Positions 1-7,381 are shown, counted from the stretch's first letter. The stretch is 28,781 nucleotides of DNA from Bacillota bacterium (GCA_023435305.1 JAEYRV010000005.1:1-28781); one strand, 5' to 3'. The notes: generated by a model from the letters alone, not told the origin. Program-made: numbers and translations.

Positions 1-122
1 TGCCTCCGGCTTCCTTCAGATTCCCCCTCACGGAGGACACCCTTGCCCTTGGCTAATGGTTGGCAACTGCCAGCCCCCATAGCGGACTTTCACCGCTAAG
101 TTACGCGCCATGCGTGGCGCAC
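1..122 (-). mobile_element. Group IIC-like intron, 5' end of domain I (partial)
   Basis: On the minus strand the segment begins GTGCGCC at position 122, a typical group II intron 5' end (GTGYG). It continues with GCATGG, a GGTGAAAGTCC block, GCAAGGGTGTCC and GGAATCTGAAGGAAGC. From memory these match domain I of bacterial class C introns such as the Oceanobacillus iheyensis intron. The rest of the ribozyme and any reverse transcriptase lie beyond the left edge of the window. It sits directly after the rpsI terminator, which is the known target type of class C introns. It could be a truncated copy; this window cannot tell. Confidence 0.85.
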
Positions 123-125
123 AAG

Positions 126-154
126 AAAAACCCCAGAAACACAAGTTTCTGAGG
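126..154 (-). terminator. Rho-independent terminator of rplM-rpsI
   Basis: On the minus strand a 10-bp stem (CCTCAGAAAC with GTTTCTGGGG, containing one G-T pair) with loop TTGT is followed by TTTTT. It lies about 30 bp after the rpsI stop codon. The intron 5' boundary is four bases beyond the T run. Confidence 0.9.
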
Positions 155-183
155 TTTGTAATCTCTTGTATAATCTCTTTTGA

Positions 184-579
184 TTACCTCTTGCTGAACT
201 GAGGCGCCCTTCTTGCCTTCTTGAGACCGGGTTTCTTTCTTTCCTTCATTCTCGGATCTCTTGTAAGGAAGCCTGCCTTTTTCAGTGATGTCCTGAACTC
301 TTCGTCAGCCTTGAGCAATGCTCTTGCGATACCGTGTCTGATAGCTCCTGCCTGTCCGGTAAAGCCACCGCCGACAACCTTGCACAGTACGTCGAATTTC
401 GACAGTGTATCTGTGAGTGTCAAGGGCTGTTTAACTATAACCTTAAGGGTTTCGAGTCCAAAATAATCATCTATTGGTCTCTCATTTATTATTATTTTAC
501 CGTCACCGGGTACAAGCCTGACTCTGGCGACTGATTTTTTTCTTCTTCCTGTTCCGTAATACTGAATTTTTGTAGCCAT
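184..579 (-). CDS. rpsI: 30S ribosomal protein S9
   Basis: S9 belongs to the head of the small subunit, and its C-terminal tail reaches the P-site tRNA. The 131-residue product has the family opening (YYGTGRRKKSVARVRL, from residue 7), the central GGGFTGQAGAIRHGIARAL block, and the basic C-terminus ending FSKR that contacts tRNA. The ATG start follows a GGAGGGAGGAG ribosome binding site. It is the second gene of the rplM-rpsI pair, 21 bp after rplM. A terminator follows at once, and a group II intron is inserted after that. Confidence 0.98.
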   Translation of the reverse strand: MATKIQYYGTGRRKKSVARVRLVPGDGKIIINERPIDDYFGLETLKVIVKQPLTLTDTLSKFDVLCKVVGGGFTGQAGAIRHGIARALLKADEEFRTSLKKAGFLTRDPRMKERKKPGLKKARRAPQFSKR

Positions 580-600
580 CGTTATACTCCTCCCTCCTCA

Positions 601-1035
601 TTAAACATTGATTTCCAGAACTTCCGGCTTCTGTGCCTGATGCTCGTGTTCAGCACCCTTGTAGACCTTGAGCTTTGTGAACATTGAGCGTCCAAGGCTG
701 TTGTGGGGGAGCATACCCTTTACAGCAAGCTCGATCACCCTTTCAGGGGATTTTGCCATCAGCTGACTGTATTTCATTTCTTTCATTCCGCCCGGCCAAC
801 CTGAATGATGCCTGTAAATCTTGTTATTCAGCTTGTTTCCGGTCAGTACGATTTTTTCGGCGTTGATCACTATAACATGATCTCCTGTATCGACATGAGG
901 TGTATATGTGGGCTTGTTCTTGCCTCTCAATATACTTGCGACCTCACTTGCAAGCCTTCCCAGCGGCTTGCCGTCGGCATCGACTACATACCATTTCCTT
1001 TTAACTTCTTCGGCTTTTGCCATGAAAGTCTTCAT
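601..1035 (-). CDS. rplM: 50S ribosomal protein L13
   Basis: L13 is an early-assembling large-subunit protein that binds 23S rRNA. The 144-residue product shows the family blocks RKWYVVDADGKPLGRLAS (residues 13-30), GDHVIVINAEKI and the C-terminal LKVYKGAEHEHQAQKPE. The chosen ATG gives MKTFMAKAEE and lies about 8 nt from a GGAGGAAAGG site; a second ATG four codons in is less well spaced. It is first in an operon with rpsI, driven by a promoter at 1130-1159 and preceded by a hairpin leader that may carry autoregulation. Confidence 0.98.
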   Translation of the reverse strand: MKTFMAKAEEVKRKWYVVDADGKPLGRLASEVASILRGKNKPTYTPHVDTGDHVIVINAEKIVLTGNKLNNKIYRHHSGWPGGMKEMKYSQLMAKSPERVIELAVKGMLPHNSLGRSMFTKLKVYKGAEHEHQAQKPEVLEINV

Positions 1036-1079
1036 TATATTACCTTTCCTCCTCGATCACTTCGCATATATACTTTAAA

Positions 1080-1112
1080 ACCGGCCATTAACGCAGCTCT
1101 AACAGGGCCGGT
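1080..1112 (-). promoter_or_regulatory. Hairpin in the rplM 5' leader (candidate L13 leader)
   Basis: A perfect 7-bp stem, ACCGGCC with GGCCGGT, encloses a 19-nt loop and is followed on the minus strand by TTTT. It lies in the leader of about 90 nt between the rplM promoter and start codon. Firmicute rplM genes are known to carry an L13-binding leader RNA. Whether this hairpin belongs to that family or is a simple attenuator was not tested. Confidence 0.5.
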
Positions 1113-1129
1113 CTTTTTGGCACTTTAAT

Positions 1130-1159
1130 ATAATAATACAGTTTCGCCTTGAATGTCAA
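1130..1159 (-). promoter_or_regulatory. Sigma-A type promoter of rplM-rpsI
   Basis: A consensus -35 TTGACA (1154-1159) is followed by an 18-nt spacer and -10 TATTAT (1130-1135). A 17-nt register reading TTATTA is also possible. Transcription would start near 1123, giving a leader of about 90 nt before rplM. Confidence 0.75.
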
Positions 1160-1347
1160 GTGCAAAATGCGATAATTTTAATTTATCTCTCATTATCTCT
1201 ATTTTATTGCCTTATTATACCCGTATCTCTCCCATAATCGTCCGTCATTTCATTTTTTACTCGGTTGTTCATATTTTGTGAAATGCCGGCCATTCACTCG
1301 AAAGCTGAGACTTTACTTGAGAAACGGGCCAATCAGCTATCACGCGT
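1160..1347. other. Intergenic stretch upstream of the rplM promoter, no gene seen
   Basis: This AT-rich stretch lies between the rplM promoter and the 41-bp repeats. No open frame with a ribosome binding site and no RNA gene is visible on either strand. Together with the two repeat arrays it makes a truA-rplM gap of about 600 bp, in a place where related genomes usually have a short one. Confidence 0.5.
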
Positions 1348-1460
1348 GGACCGAAATTCAAGTATAGTCCTCGTTTTTCCACTCGACTGGACCGAAATTC
1401 AAGTATAGTCCTCGGTTTTCCACTCGACTGGACCAAATTTCAAGTATAGTCCTCGGTTTA
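1348..1460. repeat. 41-bp tandem repeat, about 2.7 copies
   Basis: Copies begin at 1348, 1389 and 1430. Copies 1 and 2 differ at one base; copy 3 is partial and slightly diverged. Each begins with an imperfect palindrome, GGACC..CAAGTATAGTCC. No start codon, ribosome binding site or open frame makes it look coding, and the copies abut with no spacers. Confidence 0.9.
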
Positions 1461-1534
1461 TTGAAATATATCAACAAACACATGACATAAAGTAGCTATT
1501 CAGCGATTATGTTAACACAAAGTGGCTTTTATAA

Positions 1535-1745
1535 GGACTATACTTGAAATATCGTCCAACAGGCACCTTACTTGTAAACACAGAGATTATTATCCAACAG
1601 GCATCTTGCTTGTATTCATAAGAAACATCGCCCAACAGGCACCTTACTTGTATTCAAAAAAAATATCGTCCAACAAACACCTTGCTTGTATTCATAAGAA
1701 ATATCGTCCAGCAGGCATCTTGCTTGTATTCACATACTGCCCAAA
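1535..1745. repeat. 38-bp tandem repeat, 5 copies
   Basis: The anchor CCAACAGGCA recurs with its first base at 1556, 1594, 1632, 1670 and 1708, an exact 38-bp period (the 4th and 5th copies vary slightly). The unit also carries CTTGTATTCATAAGAAATATCGT. The array starts with GGACTATACTTGAA (1535-1548), which is the reverse complement of the core of the 41-bp repeat. It ends about 10 bp from the truA stop codon. A period that is not a multiple of three argues against a coding repeat. Confidence 0.92.
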
Positions 1746-1751
1746 CTCCGC

Positions 1752-2573
1752 CTAGTAGTACACTTCCGAAAGATACAGGCCGTGGGCCGGCGCAGTCCTG
1801 CCTGCCTTCCTTCTGTCAAGGCTGCTTATGATCCCCGGCATATCCTCAGGTTTCAGTTTTCCGAAGCCGACCTCTATGAGGGTACCTGTGATGATGCGGA
1901 CCATATTGTAGAGAAAGCCGTCACCCTTTATAGAAAACTCGATCAGGCGACTGCCAGAAGCCGAAATTCCACCCAAAACAAAATCATCATTCTCAGAGAC
2001 AGCAGAACCCTTCCCAACCACACCGCAGCTGGAAGAAGTGCATGTGACAGCCGCTTCAGTTATTGTTCTTACCGTTGTCTTTGCACTGCCCCCCGATGCA
2101 CTGAAAGCATAGAAATCGTGTGTCCCGGTAAAAAATCCAGCAGCTTCATTCATAGCATAGATGTCCAACGGGTAATAAACATGGTATGCTCTGTGGCGGA
2201 GAAGTGCGGATGGAAATGTGGAATTGTAAATCAAATAAGTATATTTCTTTCCCTTGGCACTGAAACGCGAATGAAATTCCGGAGCAGCCTCCTCGGACAA
2301 TTTTACGACAATGTCCTCAGGAAGGATCGTATTGAGGGCAAATGAAAATTTATCAGCCGGTATGGCGGACTCAGTGAAAAAGTTGCACACAAAGCCCAGC
2401 GCATGCACGCCGGTATCAGTCCTGCTCGAACCGGCCAGCGAACATCTCTCACCTGTAAGCCTGCATACTGCTGCGGTCACAGTATCCTGCACTGTGACCG
2501 CATTCTCCTGGCTTTGCCAGCCATGGTACGCCGTACCGTCATATTCTATTGTCAGCCTTATATTCCTCTTCAT
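1752..2573 (-). CDS. truA: tRNA pseudouridine(38-40) synthase TruA
   Basis: TruA converts uridines 38-40 of the tRNA anticodon arm to pseudouridine. The 273-residue product has the N-terminal IRLTIEYDGTAYHGWQ, the catalytic motif SSRTDTGVHA with Asp53, and the late GDGFLYNMVRIITGTLI motif. Residues of about 178-207 are rich in Ser and Gly and look like an insertion relative to the compact family core of roughly 245 residues. The ATG start has only a weak ribosome binding site (GGTAAGAG). Its neighbours match the common clostridial ecfT-truA-rplM-rpsI order, but a hexokinase gene and repeats intervene. Confidence 0.96.
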   Translation of the reverse strand: MKRNIRLTIEYDGTAYHGWQSQENAVTVQDTVTAAVCRLTGERCSLAGSSRTDTGVHALGFVCNFFTESAIPADKFSFALNTILPEDIVVKLSEEAAPEFHSRFSAKGKKYTYLIYNSTFPSALLRHRAYHVYYPLDIYAMNEAAGFFTGTHDFYAFSASGGSAKTTVRTITEAAVTCTSSSCGVVGKGSAVSENDDFVLGGISASGSRLIEFSIKGDGFLYNMVRIITGTLIEVGFGKLKPEDMPGIISSLDRRKAGRTAPAHGLYLSEVYY

Positions 2574-2632
2574 ATTTTCGCTCTTACCTTAACATCCTTT
2601 ATGGCAGGTGAACTCCTGCATTTACATCATCG

Positions 2633-2832
2633 AACATCTTTTTGCAGCCCCTACTCAAGCCAGCTCAGCTGCTAGTGTGCTAGTTCCAATAAGCCCGATA
2701 TTGCAGTGCCTATCAGTGAGCCGACGTCCACCATAAACATCTTTTTGCAGCCCCTACTCAAGCCAGCTCAGCTGCTAACTCAGCAGTCCCGCTATTCTTG
2801 CCCCTGCTCAAGCCAGCTCAATATCCATTGTT
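2633..2832 (-). repeat. Repeats containing copies of the hexokinase 3' end
   Basis: A 41-bp block occurs at 2633-2673 and 2736-2776, with a partial third copy near 2798-2820. Between them, 2680-2723 is a diverged copy of the hexokinase 3' end (native copy 2833-2875), reading GSLIGTAISGLLEL against the native GSLIGTAIAGLLN. A shorter fragment at 2776-2797 repeats the last codons and the stop (IAGLLS-stop). The block itself has ends GCAGC and GCTGC that can pair. No gene is supported here. Confidence 0.8.
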
Positions 2833-4146
2833 CTAGTTCAGCAAGCCCGCTATTGCAGTGCCTATCAGTGAGCCGTTATCCACCTTTACAAACTCACAAT
2901 AAATGCCTTTTGTATCATTGGTATATGTCCTTATATAGTAGTCGAGTTTACCCCTGAACAATTTTGACTTATAGAAGGTGGAGCCATCAGCGGTTACACA
3001 TACGGGCTTAAGAGGATCCTTGCCCTTGCCGGTTTTCTCGATAACGGCGGTCAGGCTGAAAGTAATGAATTTTGCTATCCTCTCAATTATATTATCGATC
3101 AGGAGGAACATTACAGTACGGTCATCGCTGCAGTCTGACTTTATGAAGCAATTGGCCAGCGTATTGTCCCCATACGGGTAGTAAAGAAAATCATCGATTT
3201 CCTTTGATGCCAGCTCTTTTATGCTGTTAAGCCTTTCAGCCGCTTCAGCTGAAAACAGGCCCTCCTGGACTGCCTTCCTGATGACCGCCAGCGTCAGATT
3301 GCCCTGATAAGCGCCGGAGACCGTCTTCTCAAATACATGATCACCAGGGTTAACAGTGTCATTGTCGAATTCCACATCTATTTGTCCCCTGGGGACCTTG
3401 GTGTATACTCCGGATTCGACATTTATCAGCATCGATCCGTCTTCTGCAGCCAATTCAGGGATCTTCACAATATTTTCGCATTTCTCGGCATAGCAAATGT
3501 TTGTACCGGTCCCAAGTATGAAGCCTATATATCCGTCGAATATCCTGTCGGGTGAGGCAGCCTTGCCGGCGAGCAGTGTAGCCACGGTGTCATTAAGGAC
3601 GATAATGCTCCGGTCATTTGTGAAGCCGCGTTTTTTGAATACCTCAAGTAAATTCCTGCCCAGCAGCTCACCATTTACATCCCTGACCTTCACTTCCTTG
3701 CTGAACATGATCAGCCTGCCGTCCTTGTCCGGCATGATTTCTGTGGGATAGGAAAAACAGAAGCCTATTTTGTTGCTTCTATGGAGTACGGGCTGGATAT
3801 AGTCCGCCATCGTCTCAAAAAACTCTTCTCTTGAGATCTCTCCTTTGGAACCAGGCATGGGATAATTTTTGAAATCCTCGGTGACCAGCTTTTTATTTTC
3901 GTCAAAATGTATCACAGCCACTCTGAAATTGGTGCCGCCTGCATCAATGGCGATAATCGGCTCGTTGAGCGGTATCTCCTTGTCCATTCCGATGTATGTC
4001 GGAATCATGAGAAGAGAACCTGTCCCTTCCAGACCGTTCTTCATTTCATCGATAAACAGGCTGCAGTTCTTCTCCAGGTCGACACTTTCCGAATCCATTC
4101 CGTATTTTCTGAGAAAGTTCCCTACCTTGCCTCTCAATTCCCGCAT
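2833..4146 (-). CDS. Hexokinase of the eukaryotic type
   Basis: Predicted to phosphorylate glucose or other hexoses with ATP in the cytoplasm. The 437-residue product follows eukaryotic hexokinase order: AIDAGGTNFR (66-75, phosphate 1), FSYPTE (131-136) and SKEVKVRD (149-156) in the sugar-binding region, VLNDTVATLLAG with the likely catalytic Asp186 (phosphate 2), GFILGTGTN (208-216), an Asn-Val-Glu-Ser-Gly loop near 242-246, and an adenosine motif TADGSTFYK near the C-terminus. The length fits a single hexokinase domain, unlike the shorter ROK or Glk enzymes. The ATG follows GGAGG closely. It starts 26 bp after ecfT, so it is probably in the same transcript. Substrate range is not predictable from sequence. 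Confidence 0.9.
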   Translation of the reverse strand: MRELRGKVGNFLRKYGMDSESVDLEKNCSLFIDEMKNGLEGTGSLLMIPTYIGMDKEIPLNEPIIAIDAGGTNFRVAVIHFDENKKLVTEDFKNYPMPGSKGEISREEFFETMADYIQPVLHRSNKIGFCFSYPTEIMPDKDGRLIMFSKEVKVRDVNGELLGRNLLEVFKKRGFTNDRSIIVLNDTVATLLAGKAASPDRIFDGYIGFILGTGTNICYAEKCENIVKIPELAAEDGSMLINVESGVYTKVPRGQIDVEFDNDTVNPGDHVFEKTVSGAYQGNLTLAVIRKAVQEGLFSAEAAERLNSIKELASKEIDDFLYYPYGDNTLANCFIKSDCSDDRTVMFLLIDNIIERIAKFITFSLTAVIEKTGKGKDPLKPVCVTADGSTFYKSKLFRGKLDYYIRTYTNDTKGIYCEFVKVDNGSLIGTAIAGLLN

Positions 4147-4172
4147 GTTATACCTCCAACAAAATAAATTGA

Positions 4173-4988
4173 TTAAAGAAATTCCAGCAGCAGCAACCCT
4201 GTGAAAAACAAACCGGCCGCCGCAATTATCATTGTATCGGCTTTAGTAAACTCCAGCTGCCGCATTCTGGTCCTGCCCGTCCCTCCTCTGTAGCACCTGG
4301 CTTCCATTGCCGTTGCCAGTTCATCCGCTCGTCTGAAGGCGCTTACGAATAATGGCACCAGTACAGGCACAAAGCTTTTTGCACGCTGGATCAGGTTCCC
4401 TGTATCAAAATCCGCACCCCTTGCTGCCTGGGCCTTCATTATCTTATCCGTTTCTTCCAGCAGCGTCGGGATGAACCTGAGGGCAATAGACATCATCATT
4501 GCCAGTTCATGTGCCGGCAGGCCGATTTTTTTAAACGGAGACAGCAGCTTTTCTATCCCATCCGTCAACAATATAGGCGTAGTTGTGAATGTCAGCAGAG
4601 AGCCGCTTATAATTATCAGTGCCAGCCGAACAGCTAGTTTTAGCGCAAGGGAGATGCCCTCATATGTGATATATTTAAGTGGGACCGTCTGTGATATCGG
4701 TGTACCGCTAGTTGTAAATATATTAATGACGGCCGTGAAAATGATTATAAACAGCAGAGGCTTTAGCCCTCTGAGAGTGTATTTCATAGGAACGCCTGAA
4801 ATTATAACCGACACGAGTGTGAATAATGTCATAGCTGTAAATGTCCAGAAAGAGTTGATCGTGAATATCACAATCATGAACACTAACGATAAAACTATCT
4901 TTGTCCTCGGATCAGCCCTATGTATCACCGACTCACCGGGAATGTACTGCCCGATGGTTATATTGGTGTTGATCATAATCCTATGCAC
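4173..4988 (-). CDS. ecfT: ECF transporter transmembrane protein EcfT
   Basis: EcfT is the membrane scaffold of group II energy-coupling factor transporters. It links the two ATPases to interchangeable vitamin-binding S components. Several hydrophobic segments follow an ESVIHRADPRTKI opening. Two Ala-Arg coupling motifs occur late: AQAARGADF (about 187-195) and AMEARCYRGG (about 227-236), which dock on the ATPases. The first ATG overlaps the end of ecfA2 by 8 bp; a second, four codons in (4976), is also plausible. It is translationally coupled to ecfA2 and followed closely by the hexokinase gene. No S component lies in this window. Confidence 0.95.
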   Translation of the reverse strand: MHRIMINTNITIGQYIPGESVIHRADPRTKIVLSLVFMIVIFTINSFWTFTAMTLFTLVSVIISGVPMKYTLRGLKPLLFIIIFTAVINIFTTSGTPISQTVPLKYITYEGISLALKLAVRLALIIISGSLLTFTTTPILLTDGIEKLLSPFKKIGLPAHELAMMMSIALRFIPTLLEETDKIMKAQAARGADFDTGNLIQRAKSFVPVLVPLFVSAFRRADELATAMEARCYRGGTGRTRMRQLEFTKADTMIIAAAGLFFTGLLLLEFL

Positions 4989-5832
4989 CCCTCTCTTTCA
5001 GGTGCTTGAGCAGCTCATCCCTGGCAGCGGCTACTGTATAAGCCTTATCATTTATATCAGGGAACAGTACTTTCAGTCTTTTCATCAGGTAAGCCACCTG
5101 TGGGGCAGACAGCCCTATACTCTCAAGTCTTTCAATATCGGAGAACACTTCCTCCATACGGCCGTCCATTTCCAGATGTCCGTGGTTCATGACGATTACC
5201 CTGTCCACAAGCCTTGCTATATCTTCCATACTGTGTGATACAAGTATCACTGTCATACCCATCTTTTCATGAATATCCGTTATGAATCCGAATACCTCGT
5301 CACGTCCCTTTGGATCAAGGCCGGCTGTCGGTTCATCCAGTATCAGTATCGAGGGCTTCATGGCAAGCACCCCCGCTATGGCTACCCTTCTTTTCTGGCC
5401 TCCCGACAGTTCAAACGGCGATTTCTCAAGTAATTCACTGCTAAGTCCGACTGCCTCGATAACACTGTATATTTCCTTTTTTGCATCTTCCTCGGAAAGG
5501 TTCTGTTTGCGCAGTCCGAAGGCTATATCCTTATACACCGTCTCTTCAAAAAGTTGATGCTCCGGGTATTGAAACACAATTCCTACATGACGGCGCAATT
5601 CCTTGAGGCCTTTACCGGCCGTATCTATGCCATTGATCAGGACCTTACCTGATGTAGGCTTTAAAAGGCCGTTGAAATGCTGGATAAGCGTTGACTTACC
5701 CGAACCCGTATGTCCTATAATGCCGACAAATTCACCATCGCCTATCTCAAGGTTTATGTTCTCAAGAGCCGCCTTTTCAAAAGGCGTTCCCTGCATGTAT
5801 ATATATGATAGATTTTCTGCTGTTATAGACAT
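4981..5832 (-). CDS. ecfA2: ECF transporter ATPase EcfA2
   Basis: One of the two ATPases powering the shared ECF vitamin uptake module. The 283-residue product has Walker A GHTGSGKS (40-47), the Q-loop FQYPEHQLF (88-96), signature LSGGQKRR (142-149), Walker B LILDEPT (163-169) and the switch SHSMED. The Tyr-Pro-Glu-His Q-loop is typical of EcfA2, whereas its partner carries Asn-Pro-Asp-Asn. The ATG follows TAGGAG. It overlaps ecfT. Its usual neighbour ecfA1 is 2.2 kb away, separated by an inverted methyltransferase gene and a permease gene. Confidence 0.95.
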   Translation of the reverse strand: MSITAENLSYIYMQGTPFEKAALENINLEIGDGEFVGIIGHTGSGKSTLIQHFNGLLKPTSGKVLINGIDTAGKGLKELRRHVGIVFQYPEHQLFEETVYKDIAFGLRKQNLSEEDAKKEIYSVIEAVGLSSELLEKSPFELSGGQKRRVAIAGVLAMKPSILILDEPTAGLDPKGRDEVFGFITDIHEKMGMTVILVSHSMEDIARLVDRVIVMNHGHLEMDGRMEEVFSDIERLESIGLSAPQVAYLMKRLKVLFPDINDKAYTVAAARDELLKHLKERGA

Positions 5833-5922
5833 TAAAACTCCTAAAACCTCTCTGGCTTTCCTATTTATTATCCCTAATGTTTATAATTATAATGGTAATA
5901 AAAATAACTGCAAGCATTTTAT

Positions 5923-5997
5923 GGGGACAGTCCTCTCACATGCAGCAATTGATTCCTCAATTGCTATCCGGCATACCCCCTGTAGAGGACTGTCCCC
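5923..5997. repeat. 75-bp REP-like palindromic element, copy 1
   Basis: Outer arms GGGGACAGTCCTC and GAGGACTGTCCCC pair perfectly over 13 bp. An inner hairpin AGCAATTGA with TCAATTGCT pairs over 9 bp. The remaining internal sequence, including TCCGGCATACCCCCTGTA, is almost identical to copy 2 at 7220-7293, in the same orientation. Its right end touches the stop codon of the permease gene. It resembles the REP-type repeats that are moved by Y1 transposases in other bacteria; that link is an inference. Confidence 0.88.
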
Positions 5998-7146
5998 TCA
6001 CAAAGCAAATCGAAGCAATAAGTAATTCAAGCCAGTAAACATGGCTAAGCCAAATACATTATATAATGTGAACCTTGCTATATATTTACCCGCATTCTTC
6101 GGATTTTCACTGCTGTAAAATTTATATGAAATAACGCTTGCCAGTGATGCTATTATCGTCCCCATGCCTCCTATGTTAACACCAAGCAGCAGCTCCTTCC
6201 AATAGGAGGTAAAGCCGGATAAAAGTATAGCGCATGGAACGTTGCTGATGACCTGGCTTAGCAGTATCGAACCAAAGTAGGTGGCATCACTGCTGTTGAC
6301 CAGACCCTTCATGAATTCACGTACAACCTCGATATTTGACAGATTACCGATGAAAATAAAGAAGCAGACAAAAGTCAGCAGTAATCTGTAATCAGCCTTG
6401 AGCAACAGCTTCCTGTTTATTATACCAGTACATAGTACAACTGCTCCAAATGCGATTCCATAATGGATCAGTCTAAAAACAGAGAGAACGATGACTAAAA
6501 ATACAATGCCCCATATAAAGGCAGTCCGTTTATCTCCCAGTTCCACCCGTTCCAATGATACCTGCAGCTTTACAGCAGGAGATCTGCTATTAAGCAGTAG
6601 GAGCCAAATAAGACCAAGCATTGCGAAGGCTCCAACAATACTGAAAAACTGCGATATACTCAAGTCATAATATGAATACAGAAAGAGATTCTGAGGATTT
6701 CCCATAGGTGTAAGGCTGCTGCCTATATTGGCCGCCAAAGTCTGGAATATAACTGTCTGGGTCATATCGATCCCGGATTTTTTACCTATCAGCAGTGCCA
6801 ACGGTACAAGTGTGAGCAGGGCGACGTCATTTGTAAATACCATAGACAGAAAAAAGCTCATAAGTATGAGTACCAACGAAACACGACGGCAATTGCTGCA
6901 ACGGTTTAGTATTCCGACAGACAGCTTGTCCAACAGATGCAGCTCTTCAAATGCTTTTACTACGATCATTATGTTGAACAGACATGCCAACACCCTGAAA
7001 TCTATATACTCCAGCTTCGGTACAGCAACAAAACAGCTTGATACAGCCAGCACAAGTGAAGCTGTGAACACGATATCTTTTTTGAAAATACCAGTTATTT
7101 CTCTTATCTTCCCTGTTAAATAGGGCACACGTAAAGTTTCCATCAT
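5998..7146 (-). CDS. SLC13/ArsB-like anion permease
   Basis: An integral membrane transporter with about ten or more hydrophobic segments over 382 residues. Family signs are TNDVALLTLVPLALLIGK (about 106-123), ANIGSSLTPMGNPQNLFLYS (about 139-158) and, in the second half, SQVISNVPCAILLSGFT and GVNIGGMGTIIASLAS. This two-repeat architecture is shared by the citrate, ArsB and YbiR type permeases. The substrate (dicarboxylate, arsenite, sulfate or another anion) cannot be assigned. There are two adjacent ATGs (7146 and 7143), and GGGG precedes the second at better spacing. The gene lies between two directly oriented REP-like elements and splits the ECF genes, so it looks like an insertion. Confidence 0.85.
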   Translation of the reverse strand: MMETLRVPYLTGKIREITGIFKKDIVFTASLVLAVSSCFVAVPKLEYIDFRVLACLFNIMIVVKAFEELHLLDKLSVGILNRCSNCRRVSLVLILMSFFLSMVFTNDVALLTLVPLALLIGKKSGIDMTQTVIFQTLAANIGSSLTPMGNPQNLFLYSYYDLSISQFFSIVGAFAMLGLIWLLLLNSRSPAVKLQVSLERVELGDKRTAFIWGIVFLVIVLSVFRLIHYGIAFGAVVLCTGIINRKLLLKADYRLLLTFVCFFIFIGNLSNIEVVREFMKGLVNSSDATYFGSILLSQVISNVPCAILLSGFTSYWKELLLGVNIGGMGTIIASLASVISYKFYSSENPKNAGKYIARFTLYNVFGLAMFTGLNYLLLRFAL

Positions 7147-7219
7147 ATCCCCGCGATTCTTATGTAAAATAGTTTATTACTAGAATAAGTCGAATTTTGT
7201 CACAAATCAATATAAATAT

Positions 7220-7293
7220 GGGGACAGTCCTCAGCATCTAGCAATTGATTCTTCAATTGCTATCCGGCATACCCCCTGTAGAGGACTGTCCCC
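7220..7293. repeat. 75-bp REP-like palindromic element, copy 2
   Basis: It has the same outer 13-bp arms and inner 9-bp hairpin as the copy at 5923-5997. Differences fall mainly in the unpaired segment after the left arm and in the inner loop (TTCT instead of TTCC), so both stems are kept exactly. It lies in the divergent spacer between the permease and the methyltransferase. Confidence 0.88.
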
Positions 7294-7328
7294 AACCGCT
7301 TTCTTCGCTACACATTCTTTCGATAAAG

Positions 7329-7337
7329 TGGTACAAT
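7329..7337 (+). promoter_or_regulatory. Candidate extended -10 promoter of the methyltransferase gene
   Basis: The sequence TG-G-TACAAT fits an extended -10 element about 45 bp upstream of the methyltransferase start. No convincing -35 hexamer is seen at 16-18 bp. It lies after the second REP-like element. Confidence 0.4.
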
Positions 7338-7381
7338 ATGTGCAATCATATTAGATGGATAATGAAGCGAAAGGAATCACC

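Noticed and set aside
1348..1745. Possible CRISPR array
   Set aside because: The repeats abut with no unique spacers, and no cas genes are near. They are plain tandem repeats.
1522..1755. Plus-strand frame of 77 codons across the 38-bp repeats
   Set aside because: It has no ribosome binding site, and the repeat period is not a multiple of three, so each copy is read in a different frame. It is a by-product of the array.
4471..5238. Long plus-strand open frame of 255 codons
   Set aside because: It is antisense to ecfT and ecfA2, both of which have clear motifs.
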